In this document: positions 7,059 to 15,036 of the stretch, one piece after another
How positions within the stretch are numbered: the stretch's first letter is position 1
Layout of the letters: the number at the start of each line of letters is the position of its first letter
DNA from: Chloroflexi bacterium RBG_16_57_11
GTDB taxonomy: Bacteria; Chloroflexota; Anaerolineae; Anaerolineales; UBA4823
Length of the DNA: 24,356 bases
Direction of reading: 5' to 3'
Assembly: GCA_001795165.1 (NCBI GenBank)
Contig: MGNS01000011.1
Span: 1,409 to 25,764 of the forward strand
Translations under genes and position numbers: made by a program
Notes under the pieces: model-generated
The model's input: the letters and a program-made list of their open reading frames with translations, nothing else
Databases searched by the model: none
What the model was told of the DNA's origin: nothing

Positions 7059-8479
7059 TGGTTCTTTAGCCTACCCTTGACGCCTCGACCCCAGCCCAAG
7101 GGGTATCCGTCGGTGCACACCAAGACCCAGCCATCTTCTCCTGTCCACTCCAGCACTTCTCCTCGTAGGAATGCTAGCACCCGGGCAGACTGAACTTCCA
7201 GATCAAGCCTGAGAGTCACATCACTCGCCCTCAGCCCCAGGGCCAGGGCGTGAGATGGCTCAAACCGATTGCTGGCCCAATTATCGCCTGGACGAATGAT
7301 TCCCAGCCACCAACCAGGACGGATAAGGCGAAGGTTTTGCAGGTTAGGTGCCGCGGGCGGAAATATATATAGATATTCTCCCACCTGAGCCAGTTGCCGG
7401 TCAAGCAAATCAGCTTGGGCTACCGGCTGTAGAGATGCCTGGCAAAACGCGGTGAAGGCGCTGCGCGCCCCGGCCAGTGGTTGCGAAGGTGCGCGGCCTT
7501 GGCGTACCGAGGTGGATGGCGAAGGCTCGTCCGTCTCTATCGCGTCTAGCCACTTTCGTTGCATGACCGCTATAAAATGCCCTTCGCCTGCAGTGAGGTG
7601 AGGCCAGAGTCTGGCAGTCCGCTCGAGAGGCAGAAAGTGGTCCCCCTCAACCCATTCAGGTCGCCCCGGGCTTAAGCCGGGGGGATGCCGGACGGCTGAG
7701 AGCTCGAAATAGGGGTGCTCCATCAGAAAGCCTGCCACGCTTCGCTCGTTCTCGTGTGGGTTAAAGGTGCAGGTCGAATAGATCAGCCTGCCGCCTGGAC
7801 GGGTCAGCCGTGCGGCTTCATTTAGAATCGCCGATTGCCGAATCGTACAGCTTTGTACCAGCTCCGGAGACCAATCGCGTAAGGCTGCTTCGCTCTTGCG
7901 AAACATCCCTTCTCCCGAACAGGGAGCGTCTACCAAAACGCGGTCGAAAAAGGCGGGTAACCGTTCTGCCAGCCGGGCAGGGCTTTCATTGAGGATGACC
8001 ACATTGTGCGCACCCCAGCGCTCCAGATTCTCTGCCAGCTCCCAAACGCGCTTGGGGTGTATCTCATTTGCCACCATCAATCCTTTATCGTCCACGCGGG
8101 CCGCCAGGTGTGTCGATTTCCCTCCCGGCGCGGCGCACAGATCGAGCACACGCTCACCCGGCTGAGGGTCGAGCACTTCTGCAACCGCCATCGCGCTCGG
8201 CTCTTGCAGATAAAATAAACCGGCAGCGTGGTAAGGATGCCGGCCCGGTGAAGTCTGTTCAGGCGATAGCCTATCCGGTAATTGAAAACCGGCCTGGCAC
8301 CAGGGCACAGGCCGAAGCGCATAGGGCAGGCGATCTGCCAGTTCTTGTGGCGAAATCTTTAGTGTGTTTGCGCGCAATCCACTCGCTGCGGGAGACGAAT
8401 AGACCTTTAAAAAGGCCGGGTATTCATCTTGCAGCAAACGCTGCATCGATAGCAGAAAATCGGGTGGAAGCTCCTTCAT
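7031..8479 (-). CDS. rsmF: RsmF/NOL1/NOP2/Sun-family rRNA cytosine-C5 methyltransferase
   Basis: This 482-aa protein methylates cytosine C5 in RNA using SAM, most likely 16S rRNA, by analogy with RsmF. Visible motifs are the RANTLK N-terminal block (36-41), YLQEPSAM (90-97), SAM-binding VLDLCAAPGGKS (111-122), motif IV DAPCSGEGMFRK with C187, and motif VI YSTCTFNPHENE with catalytic C237. Both cysteines of the two-cysteine mechanism are present. The C-terminal 180 residues match the extra RsmF C-terminal/PUA-like region, and the length is that of E. coli RsmF (about 480). It lies 18 bp downstream of the aminotransferase gene and is probably cotranscribed. It converges on the gene ending at 7058. 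No strong RBS precedes the ATG (8477-8479), so coupling is likely. Confidence 0.93.
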   Translation of the reverse strand: MKELPPDFLLSMQRLLQDEYPAFLKVYSSPAASGLRANTLKISPQELADRLPYALRPVPWCQAGFQLPDRLSPEQTSPGRHPYHAAGLFYLQEPSAMAVAEVLDPQPGERVLDLCAAPGGKSTHLAARVDDKGLMVANEIHPKRVWELAENLERWGAHNVVILNESPARLAERLPAFFDRVLVDAPCSGEGMFRKSEAALRDWSPELVQSCTIRQSAILNEAARLTRPGGRLIYSTCTFNPHENERSVAGFLMEHPYFELSAVRHPPGLSPGRPEWVEGDHFLPLERTARLWPHLTAGEGHFIAVMQRKWLDAIETDEPSPSTSVRQGRAPSQPLAGARSAFTAFCQASLQPVAQADLLDRQLAQVGEYLYIFPPAAPNLQNLRLIRPGWWLGIIRPGDNWASNRFEPSHALALGLRASDVTLRLDLEVQSARVLAFLRGEVLEWTGEDGWVLVCTDGYPLGWGRGVKGRLKNHYPRGLRWF

Positions 8480-8497
8480 CGGAGCGGTTGAAACCCG

Positions 8498-9847
8498 TCA
8501 GCCACCGGCAGCCCGATCCGCAACTGCAAGTGCCTGATCAAGAATTGTAAAGCCCTCTTTCAATTGCTCCTGATTAATGATCAGTGGCGGGATGACCAGA
8601 ATGGTATGCCAATGCGTGTAGATATAAAGACCATGCTCGAGCAGGTTATTTCGCAATTCAGTCATCTCTGGGCTGGTTCCATTGAAAGGCGCCATGGGTT
8701 GGCGAGTACGGCGGTCGCGCACCAGCTCAATCACACCAAACAGACCGATCGAGCGCACTTCGCCTATGGATGGGTGTTGCTCACCCAGGTCGGTCAGCAT
8801 GCGATGAAGTACCGGTCCCATTTCCGCTGCATGCTCGATCAGACGATCTTGTTGCATCACCTGGATGTTGGCGATGGCGGCTGCCAGCGAGATCGGATGT
8901 GAGTTGTACGTCAGCCCGCTTTGAAACACACGCTCGTTAAAATAATTGGCAATTTCCCGGCGCATCGCAACCGCGCCGAGCGGTGCATAGGCCGAAGTCA
9001 GCCCTTTTGCCATCGTCATCAGGTCCGGGACTACATCCCAGTGCTGGATGGCAAACCACTTGCCGGTGCGGCCAAAACCGCTCATGACTTCATCGGCAAT
9101 CAGCAAGACGCCATAACGGTCGCACAACGCGCGCACGCCGGGCAGGTAGCCCTGTGGCGGGATGATCACTCCGTTGGTGCCGGTCACGCTTTCTAGCAGG
9201 ATAGCAGCAATCGTCTCCGGCCCTTCGTATTGGATGATCTCTTCGAGGTGGTTGAGATAATCCTGGCAGAAATCGGCTTCGGAAATATTCGGGTTCGTGC
9301 GGTGGAAGGTGGAGCGGTAGCGATACGGGTCGAGGAAGTGTACCACGCCAGGCATCAGGCTTGGCTCCCAGGCCACTCGGCGCGGATCTCCTGTGGCAGC
9401 CATCGCTCCCGCCGTCGCGCCATGGTACGAGCGGTAGCGAGCCAGGATCTTATGCCGCCCTGTATAGGCGCGCGCCAGCTTGATGGCGTTCTCATTGGCG
9501 TCGGCTCCGCCCAGGGTAAACAAAAAGCGATCCAGGTCACCCGGGGTGATCTCTGCCAGCAGCTTGCCCAGCAGGGCGCGTGGTCGGGTTGCCATGGGCG
9601 GCCCGGCAAAGGGCAGCTCGCGCGCCTGTTCGACGATGGCGTTGATGACGCGCTCATCGCCATGACCGATGTTGACGCACATCACCATCGAGTTAAAGTC
9701 CAGATATCGCTTGCCAGCCACGTCCCAAAAGTAAACGCCCTTGGCGCGTAGGACCGGGATGGGAGCTACCTTACCTTGAGCCGACCATGTCCAAAAACCA
9801 TGCTCCAGGGACAGTGGGAGAATGTCTGCGTCGGATATTTCAAGCAT
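8498..9847 (-). CDS. Class III (omega) PLP-dependent aminotransferase
   Basis: This 449-aa protein is a fold-type I aminotransferase of class III, a group that includes taurine:pyruvate, beta-alanine:pyruvate and other omega-amino acid transaminases. The expected features are in order: substrate/PLP loop GGADANENAIKLAR (113-126), RSYHGAT (139-145), ADEVMSGFGRTGKW (251-264) with D252 contacting the PLP pyridine nitrogen, and MAKGLTSAYAPLGA (279-292) with K281 as the Schiff-base lysine. GLTYNSHP follows. The length is normal and the family assignment is strong, but the amino donor cannot be read from sequence. It is the first gene of a two-gene operon with the rRNA methyltransferase and is transcribed divergently from the TetR-controlled operon, sharing a 153-bp intergenic region. 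Confidence 0.9.
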   Translation of the reverse strand: MLEISDADILPLSLEHGFWTWSAQGKVAPIPVLRAKGVYFWDVAGKRYLDFNSMVMCVNIGHGDERVINAIVEQARELPFAGPPMATRPRALLGKLLAEITPGDLDRFLFTLGGADANENAIKLARAYTGRHKILARYRSYHGATAGAMAATGDPRRVAWEPSLMPGVVHFLDPYRYRSTFHRTNPNISEADFCQDYLNHLEEIIQYEGPETIAAILLESVTGTNGVIIPPQGYLPGVRALCDRYGVLLIADEVMSGFGRTGKWFAIQHWDVVPDLMTMAKGLTSAYAPLGAVAMRREIANYFNERVFQSGLTYNSHPISLAAAIANIQVMQQDRLIEHAAEMGPVLHRMLTDLGEQHPSIGEVRSIGLFGVIELVRDRRTRQPMAPFNGTSPEMTELRNNLLEHGLYIYTHWHTILVIPPLIINQEQLKEGFTILDQALAVADRAAGG

Positions 9848-9928
9848 TGCGCCTCGATTGTTATCGTATTTTGATCAAGCCTGATCGCGTGAATCCTATC
9901 ACAAAAGGCTCTCATAATTAAGTTTCTC

Positions 9929-9957
9929 TTTACATATTGTTTGAGTTCTGGTAAGAT
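9929..9957 (+). promoter_or_regulatory. Sigma-70-type promoter of the TetR-linked membrane operon
   Basis: TTTACA at 9929-9934 and TAAGAT at 9952-9957 are separated by exactly 17 bp, each one or two bases from consensus. Transcription would start near 9964-9965, inside the left edge of the palindrome at 9965-9984. The first gene begins at 10001, giving a leader of about 36 nt with GGAG at 9992-9995. Confidence 0.6.
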
Positions 9958-9964
9958 TAGGCGG

Positions 9965-9984
9965 CTTACTGACCGGTCGGTAAG
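9965..9984. promoter_or_regulatory. Predicted TetR-family operator (20-bp palindrome, GACCGGTC core)
   Basis: CTTACTGACCGGTCGGTAAG is a 10+10 palindrome with a single asymmetric base pair (T against G at position 6 of each arm). GACCGGTC-centred palindromes of this type are common operators of TetR/AcrR-family repressors. It begins 8 bp after the -10 element, so a bound repressor would sit on the transcription start. The TetR gene at 11328-11900 is third in the operon it would control, which fits autorepression. Confidence 0.62.
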
Positions 9985-10000
9985 TTGAATCGGAGCACAC

Positions 10001-10765
10001 ATGTTTGAAATTGAGTTTATGTGGGTCGAAATCATTTTCAATATAACCTACCTGATCGTCCTCTGGGGACTGGTGATCGCACTCCTGGTGCGGCGAGGTG
10101 AGTTAGCTCCTGCTCAACGGCGATTGTCGGATTGGATCACCGCAGCATTTACCTTGCTCGCCCTGGGAGACACCGGGCATGTCGGTCTTCGTGTCTGGGC
10201 CTATGCCCTGGGAGGGTTAGAAAGCCAGATCAATCTGTTGGGGTGCTCGATCGGTTTGGTCGGCGCCGGCGCGCTGATGACCGCCGTCACCGTGCCGCTG
10301 TTTTATTTGTTGATGCTCGAGGTCTGGCGGCTGCGCTTCCATAAGGTCTATGGCAGCTTTGAATATTTTCTGCTTATCGTTGGCGCCACCCGCTTATATA
10401 TGTTGACCTTGTCTGTCAATGAATGGTGGCGGGTAATGCCAGAACAACCCTGGTCGACCATCCGCAATATTCCGTTAATGATCCTGGGACTGGGTGTGGC
10501 TTACCTGATCCTGCGCGATGCCATCGCCAGCCATGATGCAACTTTTCGTTGGATCGGCATCTCCATTCTGGTTTCCTACGCATGCTACATCCCGGTGATC
10601 CTCTTCGTTCAACAGGCCCCGATGCTCGGTATGCTGATGATCCCCAAGACCTTGGCTTATCTGGCGATCGGCTTTTTGGCATATTTCGATCTCCACAAGC
10701 CCAAAAAGCGATCGGCCTCGAATTCAAATCATGCTCGCAAAGATCAACCGGGTAAAGCTGTATGA
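10001..10765 (+). CDS. Polytopic membrane protein of unknown function (about 7 TM helices)
   Basis: This 254-aa protein is strongly hydrophobic, with about seven predicted membrane segments (roughly 8-30, 45-62, 76-110 as one or two, 120-138, 155-172, 180-203 and 208-228). It ends in a basic hydrophilic tail (KPKKRSASN...). A short loop with HKVYGSFEY separates the middle helices. I do not recognise the family. It is the first gene after the promoter/operator at 9929-9984 and has GGAG about 6 nt before the ATG, so it is the gene most directly under the presumed TetR control. It is followed by a 4-TM cytochrome-b-like protein, the regulator and an EamA exporter. A role in membrane stress, transport or signalling is possible; nothing catalytic is visible. 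Confidence 0.75.
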   Translation: MFEIEFMWVEIIFNITYLIVLWGLVIALLVRRGELAPAQRRLSDWITAAFTLLALGDTGHVGLRVWAYALGGLESQINLLGCSIGLVGAGALMTAVTVPLFYLLMLEVWRLRFHKVYGSFEYFLLIVGATRLYMLTLSVNEWWRVMPEQPWSTIRNIPLMILGLGVAYLILRDAIASHDATFRWIGISILVSYACYIPVILFVQQAPMLGMLMIPKTLAYLAIGFLAYFDLHKPKKRSASNSNHARKDQPGKAV

Positions 10766-10856
10766 CATCAACATAGCTTGAACGCTACGCGTAACAACGC
10801 CAGCACAAAACCATCCGTCTTATCAATTCCCGTCACAAAATAGGAGAAAATATTCT

Positions 10857-11309
10857 ATGTATCCAATCGTTCTTGGTCTTCACAATCTTGTCCGTTGGGT
10901 CGCTCTCGTCCTGGCGATAGTCGCCACGGTTGGCGCATTTTCAGGCTGGTTTGGCAAACGCCAGTGGAGCGAGCGTGATCGAAAGATCGGATCATTCTTC
11001 GGTATGGCTATGGATATCCAGCTCTTGCTGGGTCTGATCCTTTACTTCGTCTACAGCCCGATCACCCGCCAGGCGCTGTCGAATTTTGGGGCAGCTATGG
11101 GTGTTGGGGATCTGCGCTTCTTTGGTCTGGAGCATGCTTTATACATGATCCTGGCAGTTGTGTCCGCCCACCTGGGCAGCGCACTCGCCCGACGGGCAGC
11201 AGAATCAAAGGCGAAATACCAACGAGCAGCGATTTTCTTCGGCCTGTCCCTCTTATTAATGCTGCTTGGCATGCCCTGGATGAGGCCGTTCATCCCGTTC
11301 CTTGGCTAA
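10857..11309 (+). CDS. Small four-helix membrane protein, cytochrome-b-like
   Basis: This 150-aa protein has four hydrophobic helices (about 7-30, 48-67, 91-110, 124-142). Helix 1 carries LHNLVRW with H9; helix 3 carries LEHALYM with H93 and a further H105. This matches a family of about 150-aa membrane proteins, common in Bacteroidetes, that are often labelled cytochrome b. The pattern is LHxxxRW, WF/GK, QLLLGLILYF, EH and a final PW motif. Paired intramembrane histidines could ligate haem, but no experimental haem ligation is known to me. The RBS TAGGAGAA is at 10842-10849. It lies in the TetR-linked operon, 91 bp after the 7-TM gene and 18 bp before tetR. Confidence 0.75.
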   Translation: MYPIVLGLHNLVRWVALVLAIVATVGAFSGWFGKRQWSERDRKIGSFFGMAMDIQLLLGLILYFVYSPITRQALSNFGAAMGVGDLRFFGLEHALYMILAVVSAHLGSALARRAAESKAKYQRAAIFFGLSLLLMLLGMPWMRPFIPFLG

Positions 11310-11327
11310 CCTCCTCTGGCATTCCTG

Positions 11328-11900
11328 GTGAGCGACCTTCGTCAGCAAATACTCTACACGGCAAAAATCCTGTTCATACAGCAGGGTTATCATGGCCTGT
11401 CCATGCGCCAGATCGCCGAAGCGCTGGGTGTGTCCAAGGCAGCCTTGTATTATCATTTTCGTGATAAAGAGGAGCTCTTACTGGCAATCCTGGATTCTTA
11501 TCTGGATGAGATGGATACTGCCTTGCAGGCAATTCGGCAGGAGCAGCTTGACGCCCGTCGGCAGATCCATGCCCTGGTTGAGCTGATATTGTTCCAGCCC
11601 GCCGACCAACGGGCTGTCATTCGCTTGTCCAGCCAGGAGATGGCCCAATTGAGCCTGCCCGCCCGGCAGGCCTTCGATCGGGCTTATCACCGAAAATTCC
11701 TTGATCCCATCCGGTTGATTTTAGAAGAAGGCATCCAATCCGGAGAATTAAGGCCAGTGGATCCAACCGTTGCTACCTGGGCCCTGCTTGGTATGATGTA
11801 CCCCTATTTTTACCCGGCTCATTCGGGCGATTTGCTGCCGCCAGCAGAGGTCGCTGAGCGCCTGGTCCAGATTTTTCTGGATGGCATCGCCCTTCCTTGA
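11328..11900 (+). CDS. TetR/AcrR-family transcriptional regulator
   Basis: This 190-aa protein has the N-terminal TetR DNA-binding domain (1 to about 50): ILYTAKILFIQQGYHGLSMR followed by the helix-turn-helix QIAEALGVSKAALYYHF (28-44) and the typical RDKEELLLAIL exit. The C-terminal part is a helical ligand-binding domain. The start is GTG at 11328, the only good start after an in-frame stop at 11307-11309. No Shine-Dalgarno precedes it, so it probably depends on translational coupling to the gene ending 18 bp upstream. It likely represses its own operon through the palindrome at 9965-9984. The effector is unknown; the adjacent EamA exporter suggests a transported small molecule. Confidence 0.92.
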   Translation: MSDLRQQILYTAKILFIQQGYHGLSMRQIAEALGVSKAALYYHFRDKEELLLAILDSYLDEMDTALQAIRQEQLDARRQIHALVELILFQPADQRAVIRLSSQEMAQLSLPARQAFDRAYHRKFLDPIRLILEEGIQSGELRPVDPTVATWALLGMMYPYFYPAHSGDLLPPAEVAERLVQIFLDGIALP

Positions 11901-12861
11901 GCAGGTGAAATCCTCCTCAGGTCCAATGCAGCCAAACCACCAACCCCAGGAAGCCTCCCGGTATAGCGCCCGTTATGGCTCTAGCCGGAAAACCATTGCC
12001 ATCCTGGAAGCGATCTGTGCGGTTATCTTCTGGGGTGGATCTTTCATCGCGACGAAAGTGGCGCTGCGGGATGTCTCGCCTGTGACTGTGGTTTGGCTGC
12101 GCTTTGCAATCGGGGTCGCCATCCTCGGTATGGCAGTGCGGCTGCGCAGGCAGATCAGCGTGCCTGCAGGTCGCGACATAGGATATTTCGCTCTGTTGGG
12201 TTTCCTGGGGATCACCTTCCACCAATGGCTCCAATCCACCGGGCTGAAAACCGCCCAGGCGACCACAACCGCCTGGATCGTCGCCACAACGCCCATATTT
12301 ATCGCTGCGTTAGGCTGGCTGGTACTCAAAGAGCGATTGCGCTGGGTGCAGGCATCCGGTATTCTGTTGGCAGCGATTGGTGTGCTCATGGTTGTGACGC
12401 GCGGCGATCTGACTTCGCTTTCAGCTGGCAGGTTTGGGACGGAGGGAGATTTCCTGGTCCTGGTCAGCGCGCTTAACTGGGCGGTCTTTTCGATCCTTTC
12501 CCGGCGTGGTTTACGTAAATTTCCAGCGACGCAGATGATGTTGTTTGTGATGGGTTTTGGCTGGCTCTTCACCTCGCTACTCTTCTTCGCTGGGCCAGGA
12601 TTGAGGGAGATCACTCGCCTCAGCCTGCCTGGCTGGCTGGGGGTGGGATTCCTGGGGATTTTTTGCTCTGGGCTGGCCTATATCTTTTGGTACGATGCCC
12701 TGCAGGTCTTGCCAGTCGCACAGGCGGGCGCGTTTGTTTACCTGGAGCCGTTCATTACCCTGGTGGTTGCCGCCGTTGTGTTGGGTGAAATCGTGACCCT
12801 GGCTTCTTTGGTTGGTGGAGGGGTGATCTTGCTGGGAGTGTGGATGGTGCAGAGAAGTTAG
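11881..12861 (+). CDS. EamA/DMT-family transporter (drug/metabolite exporter)
   Basis: This 326-aa protein has ten hydrophobic helices in two EamA repeats (about 41-180 and 195-325). The first opens with AVIFWGGSFIATKVALRDVSP and the motif VVWLRFAIGVAILG; the second has ALNWAVFSILSRRG and the terminal FVYLEPFITLVVAAVVLGE. Both are signatures of the drug/metabolite transporter superfamily, whose members export amino acids, nucleosides or other metabolites. ATG 11881 overlaps tetR by 20 bp. A second ATG at 11926 has a weak AGG upstream and would remove a 15-residue hydrophilic tail, so the start is uncertain. It closes the TetR-linked operon and is the most plausible physiological output of that regulation. 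Confidence 0.9.
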   Translation: MASPFLEQVKSSSGPMQPNHQPQEASRYSARYGSSRKTIAILEAICAVIFWGGSFIATKVALRDVSPVTVVWLRFAIGVAILGMAVRLRRQISVPAGRDIGYFALLGFLGITFHQWLQSTGLKTAQATTTAWIVATTPIFIAALGWLVLKERLRWVQASGILLAAIGVLMVVTRGDLTSLSAGRFGTEGDFLVLVSALNWAVFSILSRRGLRKFPATQMMLFVMGFGWLFTSLLFFAGPGLREITRLSLPGWLGVGFLGIFCSGLAYIFWYDALQVLPVAQAGAFVYLEPFITLVVAAVVLGEIVTLASLVGGGVILLGVWMVQRS

Positions 12862-12892
12862 GAATGGCTTTTATCTCCCCAAACCGCTTGAA

Positions 12893-13849
12893 CTACAGCA
12901 GATTTCCTTCCGCCGCCTGTGGGGCGTTACGCACTTTATGCCAGTAGCGATGGATGCCGTAAGCCGACATCCACGATGGGTTGGCCGCTTCGAAGGGGCC
13001 CATAAGGTCGGGCTCTAATCCGTAATGCAAAGAGCGTTCCCCAGTCCATTGGATGAACAAATCCTTAAGCTCGTCTGTCGATGGATTGGCTGGCATAACT
13101 TTCAGGATCCAGCTCTCGATTTTGTCAAACGCCTGCTCGACTGCCCTTAAGTGCCAATCTGAATCATCGAAGATGCCAAAATGCGTGGGCGCAATCCGAT
13201 GGAAGGCGCCGTGGGCATATTCAGCTTTCAGCTTATGGAGGCTTTCTCGCCACAATTCCAGGTTGAACTCAGGCGGAGGCATCGGCAAGCGCACATGACG
13301 CGCCCCACCAACACGCACACCGCCAATATCTCCAGAAAAGCACACGTCTTGATAGATGTATGCAAAATGGTGGTAGGCATGACCCGGTGTATCGATCGCC
13401 CGGAAGCGCAGACCTTCGATTTCGATGATTTCCCCATCTTCGTGTACAGAAAGATATTCTTCCGGTACTGGCAGGAAATCCCCCCATAAGGTTTGCATGC
13501 TGTCGCCGTAAATCCGAGCCGCACTCGCCAACAGCTTTTCTGGATTAAACAAGTGTGGTGCTCCGACCGGATGGACGTGAATCCTGGCGCCTTGCCTTGC
13601 CAGCCAGCCTGCTGCCCCGGCATGATCCAGATGGATGTGGGTGAGTAAAACATCCGAGATATCGCTCGCCTGTAGTCCGTAGGCTCGAAGGCCAGAATCC
13701 AGCGCCTTACTGGTAGATCCTGGTCCACATTCAACCAGGATAGCTCCTTGCGAATGCGGGATGAGATATGAGGCGATTGCTCCGGTGAAGCCTCGAAAAT
13801 TCAAATCCAAGGTCTGGATTGTACCCTCAATGATTTGGGCAAAGCTCAT
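12893..13849 (-). CDS. MBL-fold metallo-hydrolase
   Basis: This 318-aa protein has the metallo-beta-lactamase fold metal site: H71-x-H73-x-D75-H76 in LLTHIHLDHAG, H156 in DTPGHAYHH and D173 in FSGDIGG. The last helical 100 residues carry a further His in APTHFGIFDDS. This layout is typical of stand-alone MBL hydrolases related to glyoxalase II and lactonase-like enzymes; the substrate is not readable. The RBS GGAAGG lies 11 nt before the ATG. It converges with the EamA gene (31-bp gap, no terminator seen) and is divergent from the HD-GYP regulator. Confidence 0.88.
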   Translation of the reverse strand: MSFAQIIEGTIQTLDLNFRGFTGAIASYLIPHSQGAILVECGPGSTSKALDSGLRAYGLQASDISDVLLTHIHLDHAGAAGWLARQGARIHVHPVGAPHLFNPEKLLASAARIYGDSMQTLWGDFLPVPEEYLSVHEDGEIIEIEGLRFRAIDTPGHAYHHFAYIYQDVCFSGDIGGVRVGGARHVRLPMPPPEFNLELWRESLHKLKAEYAHGAFHRIAPTHFGIFDDSDWHLRAVEQAFDKIESWILKVMPANPSTDELKDLFIQWTGERSLHYGLEPDLMGPFEAANPSWMSAYGIHRYWHKVRNAPQAAEGNLL

Positions 13850-13977
13850 GATCAGATCATCCTTCCGGTTGTGTAAGTCGAAGCTATTTTACCCGTTATC
13901 GATAAAACCAGTGAGTTAATATGAGAATAATCTCAATCGTTCCATAGCAGCCTGGCTCCACATGTCTCGTTCCTTAT

Positions 13978-13985
13978 GCTAAAAT
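13978..13985 (+). promoter_or_regulatory. Candidate extended -10 promoter for the HD-GYP regulator
   Basis: TGCTAAAAT contains a TGn extension followed by a good -10 hexamer (TAAAAT at 13980-13985). No convincing -35 lies 17 bp upstream (TCCACA), which is tolerated in extended -10 promoters. The start codon at 14054 would have a leader of about 60 nt. A second AT-rich block at 14019-14025 has no properly spaced -35. Confidence 0.35.
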
Positions 13986-14053
13986 TGGCCTGTTGCAGAG
14001 TTGGCAAGGTCTGTTTGGTTATAAACATTTTTAGGCATTCATCGAGGCAAATC

Positions 14054-15010
14054 ATGGCAGATGAGACGATCCTGATCGTTGAAGACAATGACATTCTTCG
14101 TGATGGTTACCAGTTCCTCTTAGAGACTGAAGGATATCGGGTGATCCCAGCCCGCCACGGGCATGAAGCTTTGCAGCAGATGCAGCATGCGACACCTGAC
14201 CTGATCCTTTCGGATATTTCAATGCCTGAGATGGACGGTTATAGCTTCTACGATGCAGTGCGCGCTCAACCTGATCTGGCAGCCATCCCATTTATCTTTT
14301 TGACCGCGCTTGGAGAGCGAGATATTGTTTTCACCAGCAAGCGCCTGGGAGTGGAAGATCACTTAATCAAACCGGTAGACCGCCAGGAGCTGGTCACCAC
14401 GGTGCGCTCACGACTGGAGCGAAGCCAGCAATTAATGCTGGCAGAGATGCAGCAAGCCTATGAGGCCAGCTTGATTATGCTGGCAAACGCGATCGAGTTG
14501 CGCGATCGTTACACACGGGGTCATGTCGAACGAGTGATGAACTACGCTCTGGGAGTCGCAGAGCGCTTTGGCTGGCAGGATCCGGAGATGAACGACCTAC
14601 GGTTTGGGTCGATTCTACATGATATAGGAAAGATATACATTCGCGAGAGCATCTTAAGTAAGGCTGGGCCGCTGACGGAGGAGGAATGGGATGAAATGAA
14701 ACAGCATACCGTTATTGGCGCGGACCTGCTTGGAGGCATACCATACCTCAGCGGGGCTATCCCTGTGATTCGCTCCCATCATGAGCGTTGGGATGGTTTC
14801 GGATACCCGGATGGTCTGCGTGGAGAGGAGATTCCGAGCGGAGCGCGGATTGTAGCGGTTGTGGATTGTTATGATGCGATGACTACCGACCGAATTTACC
14901 ATACCGCCAATTCGCAACATGAGGCCATTAACGAGATTCGCAAAGGGGCTGGAATCCGTTACGACCCGGCAGTCGTTGATGTATTCTTATCCCTCAAGAT
15001 CGACCTGTGA
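14054..15010 (+). CDS. Response regulator with HD-GYP domain (probable cyclic-di-GMP phosphodiesterase)
   Basis: This 318-aa protein has a receiver domain (1 to about 122) with acidic E10-D11, phospho-acceptor D54 in LILSDISMPEMDG and K106 in LIKPVD. A short coiled linker (about 120-140) leads to an HD-GYP domain (about 140-315). The latter has RGHVERV (H157), the HD pair H189-D190 in LHDIGKI, H218, HHERWDGFGYPDGL (H242, H243, GYP 250-252) and D271 in VVDCYDAMTTDR. Metal ligands and GYP are intact, so cyclic-di-GMP hydrolysis is expected, controlled by phosphorylation from an unlinked histidine kinase. I chose ATG 14054 because GAGG lies 7 nt upstream and the receiver begins directly; an ATG at 13976 would add 26 non-homologous residues. 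Confidence 0.92.
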   Translation: MADETILIVEDNDILRDGYQFLLETEGYRVIPARHGHEALQQMQHATPDLILSDISMPEMDGYSFYDAVRAQPDLAAIPFIFLTALGERDIVFTSKRLGVEDHLIKPVDRQELVTTVRSRLERSQQLMLAEMQQAYEASLIMLANAIELRDRYTRGHVERVMNYALGVAERFGWQDPEMNDLRFGSILHDIGKIYIRESILSKAGPLTEEEWDEMKQHTVIGADLLGGIPYLSGAIPVIRSHHERWDGFGYPDGLRGEEIPSGARIVAVVDCYDAMTTDRIYHTANSQHEAINEIRKGAGIRYDPAVVDVFLSLKIDL

Positions 15011-15036
15011 ACCTCACCCTTGCATTCCTGCTGTGG

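Noticed and set aside
8068..8550. + strand ORF of 160 codons opposite the rRNA methyltransferase and aminotransferase ends
   Set aside because: Composition is Arg/Pro/Ala-rich and low-complexity, typical of a reverse-strand shadow; it crosses two real genes and their junction.
9230..9751. Long + strand ORF (173 codons) opposite the aminotransferase gene
   Set aside because: It is antisense to a clear PLP enzyme with all motifs, has no recognisable domain or RBS, and reflects codon bias of the real gene.
11973..12614. 213-codon minus-strand ORF opposite the EamA transporter
   Set aside because: It is a shadow of the transporter; the translation is Ser/Arg/Pro-rich without membrane segments or motifs.
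13228..13734. 168-codon minus-strand ORF inside the MBL hydrolase gene
   Set aside because: Same strand but different frame from a protein with an intact metal site; no independent start signal.
13976..14053. N-terminal 26-residue extension of the HD-GYP regulator from ATG 13976
   Set aside because: The receiver domain begins at 14054 with a properly spaced GAGG, and the extra residues cover the likely promoter region.
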